Source: Nitrososphaerales archaeon
GTDB taxonomy: Archaea; Thermoproteota; Nitrososphaeria; Nitrososphaerales; CADDZS01
NCBI GenBank assembly: GCA_030038075.1
Contig: JASHPO010000030.1
Coordinates: 1-53,571 of the forward strand
DNA length: 53,571 nt
Direction: 5' to 3'
The position numbers and the translations under genes are program-made. The notes below the pieces were generated by a model. That model made no database searches and was not told the origin of the DNA. It worked only from the letters and a program-made list of their open reading frames with translations. Below, piece after piece: positions 33,766 to 41,189 of the stretch. The first letter of the stretch is position 1; every line of letters begins with the position of its first letter.

Positions 33766-34128
33766 ATGAAACTCAACGAGCTGACCCCGGAAGAGGAAGA
33801 GGTCATTGTCCGTAAGGGAACGGAGATGCCCTTCACCGGAGAGTACGATGAAAACTTCGAGCCGGGAACCTACGTCTGCCGTAGATGTAACACTCCGCTC
33901 TACAGGTCCGAGGACAAATTTGACGCGGGGTGTGGCTGGCCGGCTTTCGACGATGAAATCAAGGGCGCGGTGAAGAGACTGCCCGATCCCGACGGCGAGA
34001 GGATAGAGATCGAATGCGCAAACTGCGGTGCACATCTGGGACACGTGTTTCTGGGCGAAGGCTTTACGAAGAAAAATACTAGACATTGCGTGAACTCTAT
34101 ATCGATGAAGTTTATTCCGAAGAAATAA
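33766..34128 (+). CDS. msrB: Peptide-methionine (R)-S-oxide reductase
   Basis: A 120-aa MsrB. Two zinc-binding CxxC pairs (CRRC and CANC), the GCGWPAFDDEI block, GAHLGHVF, and catalytic Cys in TRHCVNSISMKF are all present. It reduces methionine-R-sulfoxide in proteins. The usual Arg-Tyr-Cys is Arg-His-Cys here. ATG 33766 (MKLNELTPEEE) fits the family; an upstream ATG at 33742 adds 8 residues. Follows PhzF. Confidence 0.93.
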   Translation: MKLNELTPEEEEVIVRKGTEMPFTGEYDENFEPGTYVCRRCNTPLYRSEDKFDAGCGWPAFDDEIKGAVKRLPDPDGERIEIECANCGAHLGHVFLGEGFTKKNTRHCVNSISMKFIPKK

Positions 34129-34132
34129 CTTT

Positions 34133-34531
34133 TCAAGAGTTTTGAAGCGGAAATAGCTTTTCCACGTTCAAGACGAGACGGTTTACCGCCTTTCGCAGCT
34201 TTGGTCTGTAAGCTTCTCCTATCACCTTACACGACTCCTTGACGAAATTTTCAGACAGAAGCCTCATGGTTTTCTCGTCCCAATCAATTTTGGTCGTCCA
34301 GCCCTTTTTCCCGCGCACGCTAGTGACACTACTGGACTTTTCCCTAACAGCTCTCTTTGATATAGAATAATTCAGCTCTAGAATATTCTGATACAGCAAA
34401 AGATTCTCTTTGTCGATTAAGACGAACTTGATAGCATGGCCATGGCTGATAGCAGATTTCCTGCTGTCGCCTACACTGAACCGAATCTTGAACCTTTCAT
34501 CGACCGGCTCATCCTGTTGGGGCATCGACAT
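34133..34531 (-). CDS. Hypothetical protein downstream of DNA methyltransferase
   Basis: A 132-aa basic soluble protein of unknown function. Stretches such as FKIRFSVGDSRKSAISHGHAIKFVLIDKENLLLYQNILELNYSIS and WDEKTMRLLSENFVKESCKVIGEAYRPKLRKAVNRLVLNVEKLF are folded and probably conserved. No PD-(D/E)xK or HNH motif is visible. It starts 25 nt after the methyltransferase stop on the same strand, so it is probably cotranscribed and may be a partner or specificity factor. Confidence 0.6.
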   Translation of the reverse strand: MSMPQQDEPVDERFKIRFSVGDSRKSAISHGHAIKFVLIDKENLLLYQNILELNYSISKRAVREKSSSVTSVRGKKGWTTKIDWDEKTMRLLSENFVKESCKVIGEAYRPKLRKAVNRLVLNVEKLFPLQNS

Positions 34532-34556
34532 AGCGCCGTGGAAGATTTTTCAAATA

Positions 34557-35357
34557 TCAATCTTTGGGAACCGTCTTCATTCTGCTCATTAACCGGTATT
34601 CTTGGGGTACGGTTCCGCCGGATTTCAATCGACGCAGTATCAGTCCGTAATACTTCTTGTCGATCTCTGCAGAAATGAAATGGCGTTTCAATCTGATGCA
34701 CTCGCTGATTTCAGAGCCACTGCCGCCGAAAAGGACAAGCACTGTGTCACCGGGTTCGGTCGTCGCCTTGATCAGAGTGCTCGACAAGCCCTCGGGTATC
34801 TGACAGGTGTGGAATGTTTTTGTAAATCCGACATTCTTTACGAGATCAAAGTAGAGCCAAGAATAAGGCATCTTTCCTGGCTTGCCGCTCAAGATTAATT
34901 TCTTGATCCTTTTGTCCGTGGGATTTACGTACGGCTCTGCAACGTTTTCTTTGAAGAATTTGTTTTCCTTCGATTTAGTGCAGTGCAGGATTGATCTGTG
35001 AGCTGTAGTGAACCTTCTCTTCGAGTGTCCAATGTTCGTCCGGTAAATCCAGACGTACTCATTCACCTCGTGAAACGCATTGTCAAGGTAGCGAGTCATG
35101 AGGTAAGCGTTATTTTTTGGATAGTTGATTATGAAAAAATTCCCGTCATCCTTCAGAACGCGCAGGCTTTCCTCAGACCAAGAAACGCACCAAGAAATGT
35201 AGTCCTCGAAGTTTTTGGTGTAAGAGACGTCGTTATACTTGACTCCCACATTGTAATCGGGGTCGGCGTAAACGCAATCGATTGATTTGTCCGGAATTCT
35301 CTTGAAGAGTTGTAAAATGTCCTCGTTGAACACTTTATCCAAGAGCGCCGAGTTCAT
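34557..35357 (-). CDS. DNA methyltransferase, N6/N4 beta class
   Basis: A 266-aa enzyme with motif order IV then I, the beta-class order. Motif IV is DPDYNVG (32-38) in place of the usual DPPY, an unusual change at the catalytic loop. Motif I is near VLVLFGGSGSE (~211-221), and SAEIDKKYYGLILRRL follows. It probably methylates adenine N6 or cytosine N4 in DNA, unless the variant reduces activity. I start at ATG 35357, because a TATA-like GAATTATC lies ~30 nt upstream; TTG 35369 is possible. No restriction nuclease is recognised nearby. Confidence 0.85.
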   Translation of the reverse strand: MNSALLDKVFNEDILQLFKRIPDKSIDCVYADPDYNVGVKYNDVSYTKNFEDYISWCVSWSEESLRVLKDDGNFFIINYPKNNAYLMTRYLDNAFHEVNEYVWIYRTNIGHSKRRFTTAHRSILHCTKSKENKFFKENVAEPYVNPTDKRIKKLILSGKPGKMPYSWLYFDLVKNVGFTKTFHTCQIPEGLSSTLIKATTEPGDTVLVLFGGSGSEISECIRLKRHFISAEIDKKYYGLILRRLKSGGTVPQEYRLMSRMKTVPKD

Positions 35358-35402
35358 CTGGACAAACAACTCCCAAAAGCCTTCAAAAGATAATTCTTAT
35401 TA

Positions 35403-35429
35403 GTAGTTCTCCAAGAAAGAAGGAACTAC
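35403..35429. promoter_or_regulatory. 7-bp inverted repeat upstream of the methyltransferase gene
   Basis: GTAGTTC (35403-35409) and GAACTAC (35423-35429) are perfect inverted repeats. They lie about 46-72 bp upstream of the methyltransferase ATG, just beyond its TATA-like box, and may be an operator. Confidence 0.35.
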
Positions 35430-35580
35430 GAGGAAGTGAACCAGCGAATTGAATACTTCGATCGTGCTGTCGGGTGACTGCGTTCCTCATCCAGTCACAA
35501 AAGTCTGCTAGTCAAAACTCTTCATCGTTATATTATCTAATCGCGAACCAGTGTACTTTTTGGCTTGGAGGTAAGGGGCT

Positions 35581-36412
35581 ATGACCTCTGATTACATTCC
35601 TTGCGAGCGAAATAGAGATCGCGACCAAGAGGTCTACCCTATCCTGTGACCAGACAAACTCGCAAAAGACAGTCTCCTTCCTATCCATTGTAAACAGCTC
35701 TCTGGGAAAGGTAAACGTCAACTTCGACGCAGAGACGTCTAACGAGATTCTGGAGACCAACCACTATTCCAAGGTCTACGATCTCGGATTGCCGTGGTCG
35801 GAGACATTCCAAGCGTCTTCGCTCGGCCCGCTTGTCAGCAGGGCTTCGATCATCAAAGAGCTTCTCAAGAAATTCGGAAAAAGGTTTTCCGCCAATCTGG
35901 TAATTGGAAACGCCGCTTACGGACTGCGGCCGGATTACGATCTGCTTCACAACATGACGCTCCGGATAGCGCCGCTTTCTCAGAGAGAGCTGAAGCTTGG
36001 CGCCGAAGGCCTGGTTAATGGAAAGAAGGCAATTGATCTGGCTGCTCAAACGAACTCCGTCGCATACATCTTGCATACGACATCAATCAACGAGCTCTTG
36101 AGCTACGCGAGCGAAAGCAAAGTCAGGTTCATGGTTTACACTCTCGCGAGGATAGCCGAGACCAGAGCAATTGCAGCTGCCGAACTGATGCACATCAAGG
36201 GAACCGCCTATTTTGAGAGGAGAAGAATCCTTAGGGATGAGATTTCTCAGAGGCTAGGAGAGTTCTCAATCTTCGGAACTGGTGAAGACGTAGTTATGCA
36301 GGTCAGGTCTCTTGTCTCGCGCGGCGCGTCAAAGGTTGTACTATATCCGGTGTTTTCCGGCGCGAAAGACCTGATTTCACAGATGAACTTGCTCTCTGAC
36401 TGGATAGAATAG
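35581..36412 (+). pseudogene. LLM-like (luciferase-like monooxygenase) gene with a frameshift near its start
   Basis: An intact frame with a TTG at 35789 encodes 207 aa (LPWSETFQASSLGPLVSRAS ... RGASKVVLYPVFSGAKDLISQM). The C-terminal GEDVVMQVRSLVSRGASKVVLYPV resembles the end of F420/FMN LLM proteins (weak). The coding pattern continues upstream in the same frame to ~35585 with no start codon. A GGAGGT and ATG (35581) sit in a neighbouring frame that stops at 35649. One inserted base (or two lost) between 35585 and 35647 would join them into a ~275-aa protein. Either a decayed gene or an assembly error. Confidence 0.5.
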
Positions 36413-36421
36413 GGCATAAAC

Positions 36422-37252
36422 TCAGTCCAGTGACGTCGGAGTATGCGAGCTGTTGCCCCACTCATACCACGAACCCAAGTAGTTCCTCACGTCCTTGTAT
36501 CCAAGGAGCTTCAATACGAGCCATGAATGCGCCGCCCTGTATCCGCTCTGGCAATAGGTCACCGTTTGCCCTTCCTCGGAGATTCCCGAGTACAGCTTTC
36601 GCAACTGCTCCGCGTTCTTCAGAGTTCCATCTCTTCTCAGGGCAACTTTCCACTCGACGTTCATCGCGCCCGGTATGTGTCCTGTCTTCAGTGCTCGATG
36701 ATACACCCCGGAAAATTCGCCTTGATTTCGCGCGTCGATAAGGTTCACGGATTTATTTCTCACCGAAGAGGCGAGAAAATCGAGTGACACTACGACTGAT
36801 GGATCTGGTTTAGCGACGAATTGGCTTTGCTTTGGAGTGAGCGGGTCTTTTTTAGAAAGCGGGAGCTTCATTCGCTTCCAGAGGTTCGAGCCCCCGTCGA
36901 GCAACCTAGCATTCTTTTGACCAAAAAAGTTCAGGAGCCAAACTCCGCGGGCAGCATCGTAACCGCTGTTGTTCTGGTATAGGATGACCTGCTTTTGTTT
37001 TTCGATTCCTAAAGATCGGAAAAGCATCTGCATTTCTTTTGCGTAAGCTTCGATGCCGTCCCTGGAAGTGTCGACCCAGTGGAAGGCGTACAATTCCAAG
37101 TTGTAAGCGCCGGGAATGTGTCCTTTCGCGTACTTCCAGTAGTTTCTCGTGTCAATGAAAATGACATTCAGCTTTTCTACGAGCTTCGATGCTTCGTCGA
37201 CAGATACGACAAGCGAATCGTCTGCATACCCTTTGTAACTATTCGAATTCAA
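36422..37252 (-). CDS. Sulfurtransferase (tandem rhodanese domains)
   Basis: A 276-aa protein with two rhodanese domains. The first (~15-130; NVIFIDTRNYWKYAKGHIPGAYNL) lacks the active Cys (YQNNSGYDAARG). The second (~150-265; NLIDARNQGEFSGVYHRALKTGHIPGAMNVEW) has the active-site loop YCQSGYRAAHSW. It moves sulfur from thiosulfate or 3-mercaptopyruvate to an acceptor such as cyanide or thiols. It follows the AlkA-type glycosylase by 9 nt in one operon and is convergent with the LLM-like gene. Confidence 0.92.
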   Translation of the reverse strand: MNSNSYKGYADDSLVVSVDEASKLVEKLNVIFIDTRNYWKYAKGHIPGAYNLELYAFHWVDTSRDGIEAYAKEMQMLFRSLGIEKQKQVILYQNNSGYDAARGVWLLNFFGQKNARLLDGGSNLWKRMKLPLSKKDPLTPKQSQFVAKPDPSVVVSLDFLASSVRNKSVNLIDARNQGEFSGVYHRALKTGHIPGAMNVEWKVALRRDGTLKNAEQLRKLYSGISEEGQTVTYCQSGYRAAHSWLVLKLLGYKDVRNYLGSWYEWGNSSHTPTSLD

Positions 37253-37261
37253 ACAACATCA

Positions 37262-37885
37262 CTAGGCGGGCGCGTCCTTGTGTCTCCACAGATACAGCGA
37301 AGCGACCGAGCAGTACGGATGCCAGCTTTTCGCTATCGCCTCTATTTTCTCCTTCTTCGGCACTTCGCTCAAAGAATAGAGTGCCTGAATTCCCTTTTTG
37401 ATCCCGAGGTCGTCCACCGGCAAGACATCGGTTCTTCCCAACGTGAATATCATGAGCATGTGCACTGTCCAGGGGCCGATTCCGAGCACTTCGTCCAGGG
37501 CCTCTATTAGTTCGTGATCTGTTTTCTCTTTCAAAGCTTCGAGATCCAGTTTTCCCTTTACGACGCGCGAGGAAAGATCTTTCAGGTACCTTATTTTCTG
37601 CGGAGATACGCCGGCACTTCTGAGTTTCTTAACCGAGGTCGAATACATGCTCTCGGCCTGCAACTTTCCCTTGTAGAGCGCTCTGACTCTCCTAGTTATA
37701 GCATCCGCTGCGGGAGCGGCTAGCTGCTGCGCCAATATCGACTCGACCAGAGACTCGAACATCTCTCCCCGCGGCTTGAAATTGATCTTCCCATGAGTTT
37801 TGATTATTTTCGCGAGAATTGGGTCATTACTGGAAAGATGAGTTATTGCATCCACAAACGTGCTGGGGCTACCGAGCGTTTTCAT
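37262..37885 (-). CDS. DNA-3-methyladenine glycosylase, AlkA-like (HhH-GPD)
   Basis: A 207-aa HhH-GPD glycosylase. The core has ESILAQQLAAPAADAITRRV, the helix-hairpin-helix LGIGPWTVHM (134-143) and LGRTDVLPVDDLGIKKG with the catalytic Asp (158/159). It lacks the N-terminal domain of E. coli AlkA, as do most archaeal members. It removes alkylated purines in base-excision repair. It is the first gene of the operon with the sulfurtransferase. Upstream lies an 18-bp palindrome shared with the divergent membrane-protein promoter. Confidence 0.9.
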   Translation of the reverse strand: MKTLGSPSTFVDAITHLSSNDPILAKIIKTHGKINFKPRGEMFESLVESILAQQLAAPAADAITRRVRALYKGKLQAESMYSTSVKKLRSAGVSPQKIRYLKDLSSRVVKGKLDLEALKEKTDHELIEALDEVLGIGPWTVHMLMIFTLGRTDVLPVDDLGIKKGIQALYSLSEVPKKEKIEAIAKSWHPYCSVASLYLWRHKDAPA

Positions 37886-37921
37886 GATTCGATTCGATCA
37901 CGATTAAATATTGAACCTATC

Positions 37922-37939
37922 GCTCACGCTAGCGTGAGC
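37922..37939. promoter_or_regulatory. 18-bp perfect palindrome in the alkA/membrane-protein promoter
   Basis: GCTCACGCTAGCGTGAGC is a perfect palindrome. It spans the likely GTG start (37934) of the rightward gene and lies 37 bp upstream of the glycosylase ATG. The shared AT-rich box ATTAAATATTGAA (37898-37910) lies between. It could be an operator for both genes or an RNA hairpin at the rightward start. Confidence 0.55.
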
Positions 37940-38470
37940 AGCCGATTGCGACGCAACGTCATTTTAATCGCGTCCGTAGTCATAATTGCACTCCTTGCTG
38001 GGTACCTGTACATCTCCACGCGGCCTCCGGCAACCGGTGACGTGAAGATGTACTCGCTATCGGAGGACGAGGTTTCTTACTCGGGGTTGAACCATGCGGT
38101 GTGGAGCGTCAATGTGACAAACACTGGGAACATGCCCATTACCGGGATTGTAGGGGTCTTCAGCATGAACCTCACCGCCGGGCAGTTCACTTGCTCAGAC
38201 TGCAGCGGCTCTTTCTACAAGGATCTTCCGAACTATACTGGAATGCAGGGATTTCTCTATGTAACCAGCTTTTTCAACTCTAAGAACGGCAAAGCTCTTG
38301 GGACCACGAACGTGCTCTACGGCGGCGAGACTGCGTGGGTTACACTCGACCTGACCGGACCCTTCAGCACCGGCGTAACCGGAATCGAGGCTATGATAAC
38401 AATCAATTTCGCGGATTCATCGAGCGTCTCAAATACGTACACGCTCAATTCCAATGGAACTACAGCTTAG
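37934..38470 (+). CDS. N-terminally anchored surface protein
   Basis: A 178-aa protein from GTG 37934: a basic head (SSRLRRN), TM (~8-28, VILIASVVIIALLAGYLYIS), then a beta-rich external domain (ENTGN-like VWSVNVTNTGNMPITGIVGVFSMNLT, with a CSDCSG pair). It is typical of the small surface proteins of this genome; function unknown. The longer frame to 37793 overlaps the glycosylase and is not used. A TATA-like ATTAAATATT is ~28 nt upstream, and an 18-bp palindrome covers the start. Confidence 0.65.
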   Translation: MSSRLRRNVILIASVVIIALLAGYLYISTRPPATGDVKMYSLSEDEVSYSGLNHAVWSVNVTNTGNMPITGIVGVFSMNLTAGQFTCSDCSGSFYKDLPNYTGMQGFLYVTSFFNSKNGKALGTTNVLYGGETAWVTLDLTGPFSTGVTGIEAMITINFADSSSVSNTYTLNSNGTTA

Positions 38471-38531
38471 CTCATTTGTCAAAATTGGTTGATTTTGCCT
38501 TTTACATTGAAAAGCAGCTAAACTCAACCTC

Positions 38532-38660
38532 ATGGCACTAACAATCCAGATTTGCGCAAACTGTAAGCACGAGCATGGAACACAGCCTTCAATAGTAATC
38601 GACGGCTTTGTCCACCATATTCTCTGTCCGTGCGCTTGTCATATACGCCTGTCACACTAA
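38532..38660 (+). CDS. 42-aa zinc-ribbon-like small protein
   Basis: ATG 38532 encodes MALTIQICANCKHEHGTQPS, IVIDGFVHHILCPCACHIRL and SH. CANC plus CPCACH gives a four-Cys/His cluster with short spacing, fitting one zinc ion, and His-rich stretches add ligands. A TATA-like CTTTTACATT (~38500-38509) is ~27 nt upstream, so it is leaderless. Function unknown; it may bind nucleic acid or protein. Confidence 0.5.
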   Translation: MALTIQICANCKHEHGTQPSIVIDGFVHHILCPCACHIRLSH

Positions 38661-38681
38661 AGCAAAAGCGTGGGGGTTCTG

Positions 38682-39293
38682 TTACCTCTGGCAGCAGCCC
38701 AGCACTAACCTAGCATCGATTTTCAGGATTAGCGTATCTCGTTCTGGCCAGGCAGTTCGTAGTATAAGCTGGCTCCGTTGAACTCTACTTAGCCAATTTC
38801 TTTGCTTCCAAAGACCGTGATATTGTCTGACTTTATCGGCTTTGAAGGGATTTCTAACAACGACGCTTTCTTCCTCGCCGAGACTCTTACTCAGTTGCTC
38901 ATCCAATGAGAAAATAATTCTTGCATCGAATTTTCTTGCAACCGCTAGAAGGTAACCATCTCACGATTCAATATTATGCGCGATCGCATATTCAAGGGCG
39001 GACGAGGCTAGATCGATCGTGATCTCAGGATACAGCATCGGCGAGTCAGTCTTCGAAAGCTCCTCCAAAACACTCTTTGCAGATACGCAAGACACGCCGA
39101 GATAGCTAGTAACTATATGGTAGGCCCCAACTATCGCAGAGGTCGGAATAAGGGCGCCTCTTACCTCATGAAGAACATCCTGCAAGAAACTGATGCTCTC
39201 TTCTTTGAGAGGGTTTTCAAAACAGGAAGGCACGATGACACTAACATCAACAATTCCTTCAGTGTGTCGAGAGCCCAAGTTTTCTTCTTGCAT
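38682..39293 (-). pseudogene. PIN-domain (VapC-like) gene with in-frame TGA
   Basis: One continuous frame reads as a PIN domain: IVDVSVIVPSCFENPLKEES (first Asp), ALIPTSAIVGAYHIV, EYAIAHNIES, then a TGA, then DGYLLAVARKFDARIIFSLD and EQLSKSLGEEE. The sequence around the stop, ES[TGA]DGYLLAVARK, matches the conserved [ES]-W-D-[AG] region, so TGA replaces a TGG Trp codon by one base. VapC-type toxins are RNases. The gene is probably dead, unless TGA is misread or the base is wrong. It lies 108 nt downstream of the TetR gene, without a clear antitoxin. Confidence 0.6.
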
Positions 39294-39401
39294 ATTCTCG
39301 ACTCATCCATTTCCAGCTACTCGTTGACATTCTTCTGCCTTCAGCGTAGACTTGCGCTTTGTTACTTCGAGCTTTTTCTGGCTTCGCCCACATGTGATGG
39401 A

Positions 39402-40019
39402 CTACTGACGAATGGTATCTCGGGACTCTGGGGTTTTTCTCCTTTTTACAATAGGTTCCAGCAAAATATCGACAGTCCTTGCCCATATCTTCCTTGCATC
39501 TGACTCTGGCACTCCGATGGCGATCCAGCAATTCAAGCCGTTGAAAACGAGGCCGAGCACGACAAGCGAATCATGCATCTTCTCTATGTCTTTTCGAGAA
39601 AGCGTCGGATTTTTCTTCAGCAAGACGCTTTCAAGCGCCTCGGTAAACCTTCCAATATTCTCCTGCATGATTCCTTGTAAACTCACGTTTGTAGCTGCTT
39701 CAGCGATAAAGTCGACAAAGAGATTTGCGTTCTGTTTGGTCGCCATTTTTTCAAACACCTCTTTAGCGGCAGCGATCGGATCCGCGGAAGCATCTGAAAA
39801 CAAAGATCGAAGGTTATCAGGCGCATTTGAGTAGAGGGATGCGAGAATACTCTCTTTGCTGTCGAAATATCGATAAATGGCCCCCTTGCTGATACCCAAC
39901 CGTCGTGCGATATCGTCCATGCTGCTCAGAAAATACCCTTTTTCCTTAAACTGTTCAGATGCAGCTTGCAGTATTCTTTTCTTGGCGTCTTCAGTGTAGG
40001 TCGGAACCACTCTCGGCAA
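39402..40019 (-). CDS. TetR family transcription regulator
   Basis: A 205-aa regulator. The N-terminal HTH is TEDAKKRILQAASEQFKEKGYFLSSMDDIARRLGISKGAIYRYFDSKESILASLY (~9-63), the canonical TetR domain. The all-helical C-terminal part (FNGLNCWIAIGVPESDARKIW) binds an effector and forms the dimer. The start is TTG at 40019. It is divergent from an NmrA-like gene, with two near-identical 23-bp repeats (40071-40093, 40109-40131) in the shared promoter as likely operators. Confidence 0.9.
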   Translation of the reverse strand: MPRVVPTYTEDAKKRILQAASEQFKEKGYFLSSMDDIARRLGISKGAIYRYFDSKESILASLYSNAPDNLRSLFSDASADPIAAAKEVFEKMATKQNANLFVDFIAEAATNVSLQGIMQENIGRFTEALESVLLKKNPTLSRKDIEKMHDSLVVLGLVFNGLNCWIAIGVPESDARKIWARTVDILLEPIVKRRKTPESRDTIRQ

Positions 40020-40070
40020 ATGGGGTCTTGGATAAAAGTACCGCGTATTAAAGTGACTCCTTTCATTTAT

Positions 40071-40093
40071 TAGTGACGTCTAGTTACTATAAG
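40071..40093. promoter_or_regulatory. TetR operator, site 1
   Basis: TAGTGACGTCTAGTTACTAT plus AAG. Its inner part AGTGAC-n5-GTTACT is an inverted repeat with 5 of 6 matching positions. It repeats as site 2, 38 bp downstream, with 17 of 23 positions identical. A single AGTGAC half-site also lies at 40052-40057. Confidence 0.6.
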
Positions 40094-40108
40094 TGTGTCA
40101 GATTTATT

Positions 40109-40131
40109 TAGTGACTCTCGTTTACTATAAG
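40109..40131. promoter_or_regulatory. TetR operator, site 2
   Basis: TAGTGACTCTCGTTTACTAT plus AAG, sharing both ends with site 1. It overlaps the initiation region of the NmrA-like gene; the TATA-like GATTTATTTA (40101-40110) is directly upstream. Confidence 0.6.
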
Positions 40132-40143
40132 AATACGAGTAAA

Positions 40144-41013
40144 ATGCTGCCATCCAAGGATTATCAAAGCAAGATTCTGGTGATAGGCGCGACAGGAAAC
40201 GTAGGAAAAGAACTTGTGCAGCAGTTGATTGGGAGAAAGCTAAGAACTAGAATTCTGGTTCGCGATCCGGCGAAAATGCCCCTCAACAGCGATGGTCTGC
40301 TTGAAACTGTCATAGGAGATCTGGACAATGTAGAGACTCTCGCTGGAGCGATGAATGGAATCGAGAAGATGTTCTTGATCACGGGAAACACTCAACAGGA
40401 CAAAAATGTGCTCCAGATCGGAAAGACTTCGGGGCTGCAACACATAGTCAAACTATCAACGCAAGAATCCGGTTGGACGCCAGTAAAAGGACACGGTCTC
40501 TGGCATCACGAAAGAGAGGAATTGATCAAAGAATCCGGAATCGCTTGGACTTTTCTCAGGCCGTGTATGTTCATGAATACTGCGATCAGCTGGGCACCGA
40601 TGATCAAAGAGAAGGGGGTGGTTAGATACCCGGGAGGAGCGGGAAAGATAGCGCCGATAGACCCCTGGGATGTAGCGGCGGTAGCTGCTACCGCCTTGAG
40701 CAGTCGCGGCCACGAGGGAATGGGCTACGAGTTGACCGGGCCGGAGCTTTCTAGCATACGAGACATGACACAAATAATATCGAAGGTTATTGGAAAACAA
40801 GTCAGCTATGTTGAGGAATCAGATACGGATTTTATCAACGATCTGCTTCAAGCTCGTCTCCCCAAGTATGTTGCAGACGGTCTTGTAGCGACATTCGGGT
40901 TTGTCCGAGCTGGCGATTTTGCGCACACAACGAATGCTGTCGAATCGGTCACTGGAAGTAAACCGCGGACGTTTGAACACTGGTGTCTAGAAAACAAGGC
41001 AGCGTTTGAATGA
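40144..41013 (+). CDS. NmrA-like NAD(P)-binding protein
   Basis: A 289-aa atypical SDR of the NmrA/HSCARG type. ILVIGATGNVGKELVQQL (GxxGxxG, NAD(P) binding), TRILVRDPAKM, VIGDLDNVETLAGAM, LITGNTQQD and AWTFLRPCMFMNT are typical. Such proteins sense NAD(P) redox state or reduce quinones. I start at ATG 40144. It is divergent from TetR and likely controlled by it. Confidence 0.85.
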   Translation: MLPSKDYQSKILVIGATGNVGKELVQQLIGRKLRTRILVRDPAKMPLNSDGLLETVIGDLDNVETLAGAMNGIEKMFLITGNTQQDKNVLQIGKTSGLQHIVKLSTQESGWTPVKGHGLWHHEREELIKESGIAWTFLRPCMFMNTAISWAPMIKEKGVVRYPGGAGKIAPIDPWDVAAVAATALSSRGHEGMGYELTGPELSSIRDMTQIISKVIGKQVSYVEESDTDFINDLLQARLPKYVADGLVATFGFVRAGDFAHTTNAVESVTGSKPRTFEHWCLENKAAFE

Positions 41014-41040
41014 GCAGGTATTTCGACATCAACATACGAT

Positions 41041-41189
41041 TTGCTAGGCGTTGCCGCTGTCGTCATCGCAATAGTCGGTTTGTCTGCGCTGCTTCTAGCC
41101 GAAGAGTTAGCAGATCCGATAAGCAGTCCGTCGCTTCCAAACTCGGCTGGCCGGGTCTTTCCAAATTTAGTTCTAGAGGTTGAGTTCGT
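41041..41189 (+). other. Short TM-encoding frame, possible gene remnant
   Basis: From TTG 41041 the frame gives LGVAAVVIAIVGLSALLLA, a clear anchor helix, then polar residues. The frame runs on to 41352 antisense to the 41190-42098 gene, which is the better coding candidate there. This may be the head of a lost surface-protein gene or chance. Confidence 0.2.

Noticed and set aside
37793-37933. Longer N-terminus of the surface protein at 37934
   Set aside because: It overlaps the start of the AlkA-type gene and lacks protein-like features; the GTG at 37934 has proper TATA spacing.
39294-39401. Possible antitoxin remnant between tetR and the PIN gene (KLEVTKRKSTLKAEECQRVA)
   Set aside because: A 30-codon open stretch without a start codon; too short to call.
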